NCBI RefSeq assembly: GCF_027409185.1
Contig: NC_084469.1
Span: 83,053,918-83,117,917 of the forward strand
Direction of reading: 5' to 3'
DNA: 64,000 nucleotides
Origin: Cynocephalus volans
Lineage: Eukaryota; Chordata; Mammalia; Dermoptera; Cynocephalidae
Numbering within the stretch: the first letter of the stretch is position 1; the number at the start of each line of letters is the position of its first letter. Both the position numbers and the translations under genes were made by a program. The notes below the pieces were generated by a model. The model made no database searches. It was not told where the DNA came from and worked only from the letters and a program-made list of their open reading frames with translations. This document shows, piece after piece, positions 59,170 through 64,000 of the stretch.

Positions 59170-61320
59170 TTTCTTTTTTTACATTTTTATTCATTAATTT
59201 TTTAAAAATAATTCCTGAAACAGTGTAACTTTTAGTAACTCCTGTCCACTGTATGGTCATAACATAATTTATTTAACTAATCCTTTTTTTGAGAAGTTAA
59301 GTTGTTTGCAGTTTTTCTTTTTGGTTTTTTGGGTTTTTGTGTTTATTTTTACTACGAATAGTGCTTTGGTGTCTTATTTTGTGTACATCTCTCATAAGTT
59401 TCTCAAGGAAAGTTCCTGAAAAAAGAATACGTGGTTAAACAAGTATAAACATTTTTAAGGAGGTGAAACATGGCAATGTTGCTAGAAGAAAGGTTTATGA
59501 GAGTGCTTGTTTCTCCCACCTTTGCCAATACTAGATATTACCTTTTTTTTTTAATTATCAACAATTTGATGGGTGGAAAAACTGGTATTTCATTATGATT
59601 TTGATAAGCCTTTCTCAGATTGTTATTGAAATAGAATTTTTTTTTTTGTTATATGTGAGTTGACCATTTCTGAGTTTTCCTTTATGGATTGCTATTTTCC
59701 CTTATGGATTGCTGGCTCTTCCTAAATTCTCTACTTTGGTTTAAAGTTGTTATTCTGCCAGCCAAGATTTTTTGTGCAGCCACTGGCAATTCTGACTCAT
59801 TTCTGCTTATAGCTTTCTAAATCATCTGCAAGGATTCAAGTTATTTAATGTTCATATCATTATGTATCATAATCTGATCATATTGTGATCTTCTCATTCA
59901 CTTCAGTAATCCATTTCAAGAAAATAAAGTCTGACTTTTAGTCCCTGGGCCCATCCTTCCATGCACAGCAGAAATGGCCATTGATCACCAAGAGCAGACT
60001 GTTGCATTCCTTTCTTGCTGCAAAAGAAAGTCAGCCTGGCCATCTGTTCAGCTCATTTTATAACTAAAGAGTAGGCATCTGCCTTCAAAAAACAAAGACA
60101 AAATATTAGAGTCCAGGTCCTTTCTAACAATGGAATCTGTATCAGAAGTCCAGTTGCAAAAGAAGGTATCTACATATGAATGACCTAGGACATGTGGACC
60201 ACTAATCTCTCTTGATAGTCTTGATTTGAGAGAATTTGATTTTAGACAAAAATGTATTTGAGTTGATGGGTGCGATATATACTTAGGCAACCATTGTTAA
60301 TTTGGCTATAGAACTTGAAAAAAATAGTTCAGAGCCTAATGTTTGGGAGGGAGTCTTTCGCATTTTTGAGGCCATGAAAATGACTGAGTTCTGAAATGGC
60401 AAACTTACCATAGTAAGAATAGAAGGGTAGGAACTCAATATTTGTTTTATTTGCTTTTGAATCATTAAAAGTAGCATGATTATAGTAAGAAGTTAAAAGA
60501 GTTGAAAAGTGTATAAAGGAGAGGAAATCACTGTCTTCAGTTTCTGTTTCCTGAAATCTTCTGTGCAGATACACATTCATTTTCCTTTTTATTCAAATTC
60601 AATTGTATGTATGTAATTATGATTCTGTCTTAATTCAGATATATTAGCATATCAGTACATATGGATTGACCTGGGTTGTTTTAATAGATTCAAGAGATTC
60701 CATTATACAGAGATACTATAATTTAATTAAATATGCATCCGTTGGTGAATATTTGCATATTTTTTCTTTGCAACTTTGCTCCATGAAGCATTTTTTCAAA
60801 TACATTTCTATGTTCTTGTGCAAATGTAGGAGTATTAGGTATTGCCAGCACTTCAATTAAGGCTGCATATGTGCCTTTTTCCCCTTAAATATCTTTTATC
60901 ATGGAATATTACATATATACTAAAGAGGATAAAGAATAAACTAGCTTAACAAAGAATTAAAACTTTTCTTTTTATTTTAATAAATATTGCAGTTTCCCTT
61001 CAGAGGCAGTACCAATTTAGATTTCCACAAAGTCTATAAAAGTACTATTCTTTCCAACACTGGGTATTTCCTATCCCTTGTTTTTTTATTTTTATTTTTT
61101 AAATTTATTGTGGTTAAATATATATGACATTTTAAGCATTTTAAACATACAATTGCATGGAATTAAGTACATTCACAATGCTGTGCAACCACTACATCTA
61201 TTTCCAAAACTTTTTCATCATCCTAAATATAAAATCTGTACTCATTAAGCAATAACTTCTCGCCATTTCTTCCCCTATTTCTGCTAACCTCTAATATACT
61301 TCTGTTTCTGAAATTTTTTT
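59170..61320 (-). mobile_element. Degenerate old L1-type fragments
   Basis: Several stretches (59170-59700, 60600-61080, 61090-61320) show L1-like ORF2 or 3' UTR patterns on the minus strand. 61090-61320 resembles 53700-53960. Boundaries and subfamilies cannot be fixed by eye. 59700-60600 shows nothing clear. Confidence 0.45.
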
Positions 61321-61329
61321 TTCTTTTTC

Positions 61330-62450
61330 TTTTTTCTGAATTGACCCATGATAGTTGTATATATTTATAGAGTACAATGATATTTTGGTACATTTACACT
61401 GTGTGCAATGATCATATCAGGGTGTTTAGCATATCCATCACCTCAAATATTTGTCTCCTCTTTGTGTTGGGAACAATCAACATCCTCTCCACTAGCTACC
61501 TGCAGTTACTACAGTAGTTTGGTGTTAACTGTAGTCTCCCTATATTGCTATAGAACACTGTATCTTATTCTTCCTATCTCTCTACATTTTTGTATCCATT
61601 GACCACCCTTCCCCATACCCTCCTCATTCTTCCCCTTACTGCCTCTACTCTACACTTCTGTGAGATCAACTTTTTTGGCTTCCACATATAAGTGAGAACG
61701 TATGGTATGTCTCTTTCACTGCCTGGCTTATTTCACTTAACATAATTTTTTTCAAGCTCATCCATGTTGCTGCAGATAGCAGAATTTTCTTCTTTTTTAT
61801 GGCTGAGTAGTATTACATTGTGTGTATATACCACATTTTCTTATCCAGTCATCCATTGATAGACATTTAAGTTGGTTCCAACTCTTGGCTATTATGAATA
61901 GAGCCAAGATAAACATGGGAGTACAGGTACCCCTTCGACTTGTTGATTTTCTTTCTTTTGGATATATACCCAGTCATAGATTGCTGGATTATATGGTAGT
62001 TCTATCTGTAGTTTTTTGAGAAATCTCCTTACTATTTTTCATAATGGCTATACCAATTTACATTCCCACCAATGTATAAGAGTTCTCCTTTCTCTGCATC
62101 CTCGCCAGCATTTATTTTTTGTCTTTTTGATAATGGCCAGTCTAACTGGGTTGAGATAATATCTCATTGTAGTTTTGATTTGCATTTTTCTAATGATTAG
62201 TGATGTTGAGCATTTTTTCATATACCTTTTGGCCATTTGTATGTCATCTTTTGAGAAAAGTCTGTTCAGCTCATTTGCCCATTTTTTAATTGGATTATTT
62301 GTTTGACTTCCTGTTGTTTGAGTTCCTTGTATATTCTGCATATTAATCCCTTATGGGATGTATAGTTTACACATATTTTCTGCAGATTGTCTTTTCACTC
62401 CATTGGTTTCCTTTGCTGTGCAGAAGCTTTTTAGTTTAATATATCCTTTG
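61330..62450 (-). mobile_element. L1 fragment (3' UTR and ORF2 C-terminus)
   Basis: The minus strand encodes a partly open ORF2 C-terminus (62048-62341) with [20 protein letters not shown] and the cysteine segment [20 protein letters not shown], followed by 3' UTR toward 61330. The cysteine cluster has lost residues kept in the young L1. Intermediate age. Confidence 0.85.
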
Positions 62451-62459
62451 TTTTTTTAA

Positions 62460-63000
62460 ATGTTTATTTATTAATTATAGGTTATTTTAGGTATATGGAA
62501 AAATGTATATGAAGTACTCTAAATGTTCACATTTTTGTCAGTTTCGTATGTGAAAAATCGTGTCTTGTTTTGAATTGCCTTTCTCGAGTTATGTTATTAA
62601 TCTTAAAGAGCTTTTTATGTACTTATTGGCCATTTAAAATTCCTTTTGTTGCAATTGCCTGTTCATGTACTTTGCCCACTTTCCCATTAGAATTTTTTAA
62701 AATTTATTTATAAAGTTCTTTGTACATGAAGGAAGTTACTCCTGCTTTGTAATATATGCTATACATATCTCCAGCTTGTTGTATAACTTTTTACTTTGTA
62801 TGAAGTATTTTTGGTTTTTGCCATATAGAATTGTTAGATATTTACTAATCAGATTTGTCTTTTCTTTCATGGTATCTGTGTTTTGTGTCATGCTTGGAAA
62901 ATGCTGTTTGTATGTTAAATTTTTAAATTCAAACAATTTTTTAAATATGTTTTGGTAGTTTTACATTTAAATCAGCTACACTTGGATTTTCTCTTTGATA
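62460..63000 (-). mobile_element. Very old L1 ORF2 relic
   Basis: Contains minus-strand ORF2-like landmarks (TTATTGGCCATTTAAAATTC and TTTGCCCACTTTCCCATTAG on the plus strand) in a degenerate context. No frame remains. Confidence 0.5.
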
Positions 63001-64000
63001 TTATGGTTATATCTTAGATATTCATCTCTCTATTTTGATGGCCCTGTAGATTCTTTATTCAGCAGCACAGACCTTCTAATATCCTGCCTTGCTATGAAGG
63101 AATTAATTCCTGCACTTACTGCTTACCTATGTCCTCCCTTATAGACCATGTTGGTCAACTTTCCTTCTTATAAGTTTGTCATAAATAAAAGGAACAGTCC
63201 TAATCATTGGTCATTTAAATAAGACACTTATTGCATTTAAAAGAGAGAAGACTTATTTTAAAAAGAATATTATATATACTGACTTTAAAAATTTAACAAT
63301 GTGTAACATAGGTGTACAGAGCGAATTTATTGTCTTCGTTTTCTGAAATCAGTAGAGGAGGGTTCTATCCTTGGGCATGTGTGGGAAAAGGGAATTTAAA
63401 CTTGTCAGTTAAAATTATCTCAATCTTTAGGGTTTTAATTTAGTCTTGTTGGCATAAATTTTGAGTTTTTCTGGATCTTTTTCTATTTTCCCTCTACTAG
63501 CAAAAATAGCAACTGGGTTAGCCTAGGGATAGGCTTAAAAGTCTTCAAGTAATTGGAAAGAGAGGTATTTTTATCTGCCATGAGGTCCTTGTGCTACTTC
63601 ATTGCTGGTTCTTGTGTACCAAGTGTCCTGTTGGCATTTGCTGCTGAAGTTGGTAGCTGTACACCTCCTGATCTCTTTTTCTGGCTCAGTTAGAGCCAAA
63701 TAGTCTACCTTGGCTGACTTGGTTCTGCCTTGGATCTCCTTATTCTTATCGATTCCTCTGAATCTCTGCTCCCTCTCTCTGCGCCATGGACTGTCTATCT
63801 CCCATCCTCTACCATGGTATTAATTTGCCTTGTACTGTAGTAGCCTCTTGGAACGTCAAATGGCCCTCAACCTGGCTACCTTTCATGTATATCATAGGAG
63901 ATCTTGAGTCCCATCTGTACACACGAAAGTCTAGGAAAGTTTGAAAATACTAGATTAGACCCTGTACTCTGTTTTTTCTGTGTCACTGAGGAGAACCCAT

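Larger units (their letters stand above)
55994..64000 (+). other. ITFG1: ITFG1 intron 6, incomplete at window edge
   Basis: Starts GTGAGT at 55994 and has no recognised acceptor followed by the expected coding sequence before the window ends. It contains L1 relics on both strands, the second composite-element copy (57737-58003) and an L2-like stretch near 58720-58960. 63000-64000 shows nothing I can classify. Confidence 0.8.

Noticed and set aside
1-64000. CRISPR arrays, operons, bacterial promoters or endogenous retroviral genes.
   Set aside because: The exon-intron structure, LINE/SINE content and splice signals show mammalian nuclear DNA. No LTR pairs or gag/pol/env-like frames were recognised; all reverse-transcriptase sequence is of the L1 type.

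Overview
This is a mammalian nuclear window. It holds the shared promoter and first coding exons of two divergent (head-to-head) genes, set in long introns full of retrotransposons. PHKB (phosphorylase kinase beta subunit) runs leftward: only its first coding exon (27597-27672, minus) was recognised, and 1-27596 is the start of its first intron. ITFG1 (integrin-alpha FG-GAP repeat protein 1, also TIP or LINKIN) runs rightward: six coding exons (27984-28191, 29895-29967, 34041-34186, 35549-35606, 36887-36961, 55899-55993) join in frame and give the first 218 residues. The rest of ITFG1 lies beyond the right edge. The two ATGs are 311 bp apart in a CpG-rich block containing an ETS/GABP-type site, a typical bidirectional promoter. 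All other long open frames belong to transposons or are chance.

Organism: there is no Alu, so a simian primate is unlikely. The young SINEs are built almost only of tRNA-Ile-like units, as monomers or as head-to-tail dimers, with A-rich tails and clear target-site duplications (TSDs). From family knowledge this best matches the t-SINE (CYN) elements of colugos (Dermoptera). A horseshoe-bat-type SINE was considered and is less favoured. This assignment is an inference.

Left part, PHKB intron 1: MIR, L2-like, Tigger-like and mariner-MITE relics, a cluster of two t-SINEs (4340-4718), a 5'-truncated young L1 (510-679), and the main element of the window, a full-length young LINE-1 (12505-19267, plus strand). 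That L1 has a perfect 14-bp TSD, a CpG-rich 5' UTR and an uninterrupted 1275-codon ORF2. Its ORF1 is complete except for one apparent extra base near codon 22.

Right part, ITFG1 introns: further t-SINEs (31056, 34713, 53009, 54487), an old minus-strand L1 (about 42775-49245), a head-to-head pair of old L1 fragments (53700-55805), and more L1 relics to the right edge. A 1474-bp retroelement (46553-48026) is nested in the old L1. Its promoter-side end looks L1-like, its centre is a roughly 100-bp tandem repeat, and its own 3' end recurs in a second, truncated copy at 57737-58003. This SVA-like composite family is the best candidate here for something undescribed.
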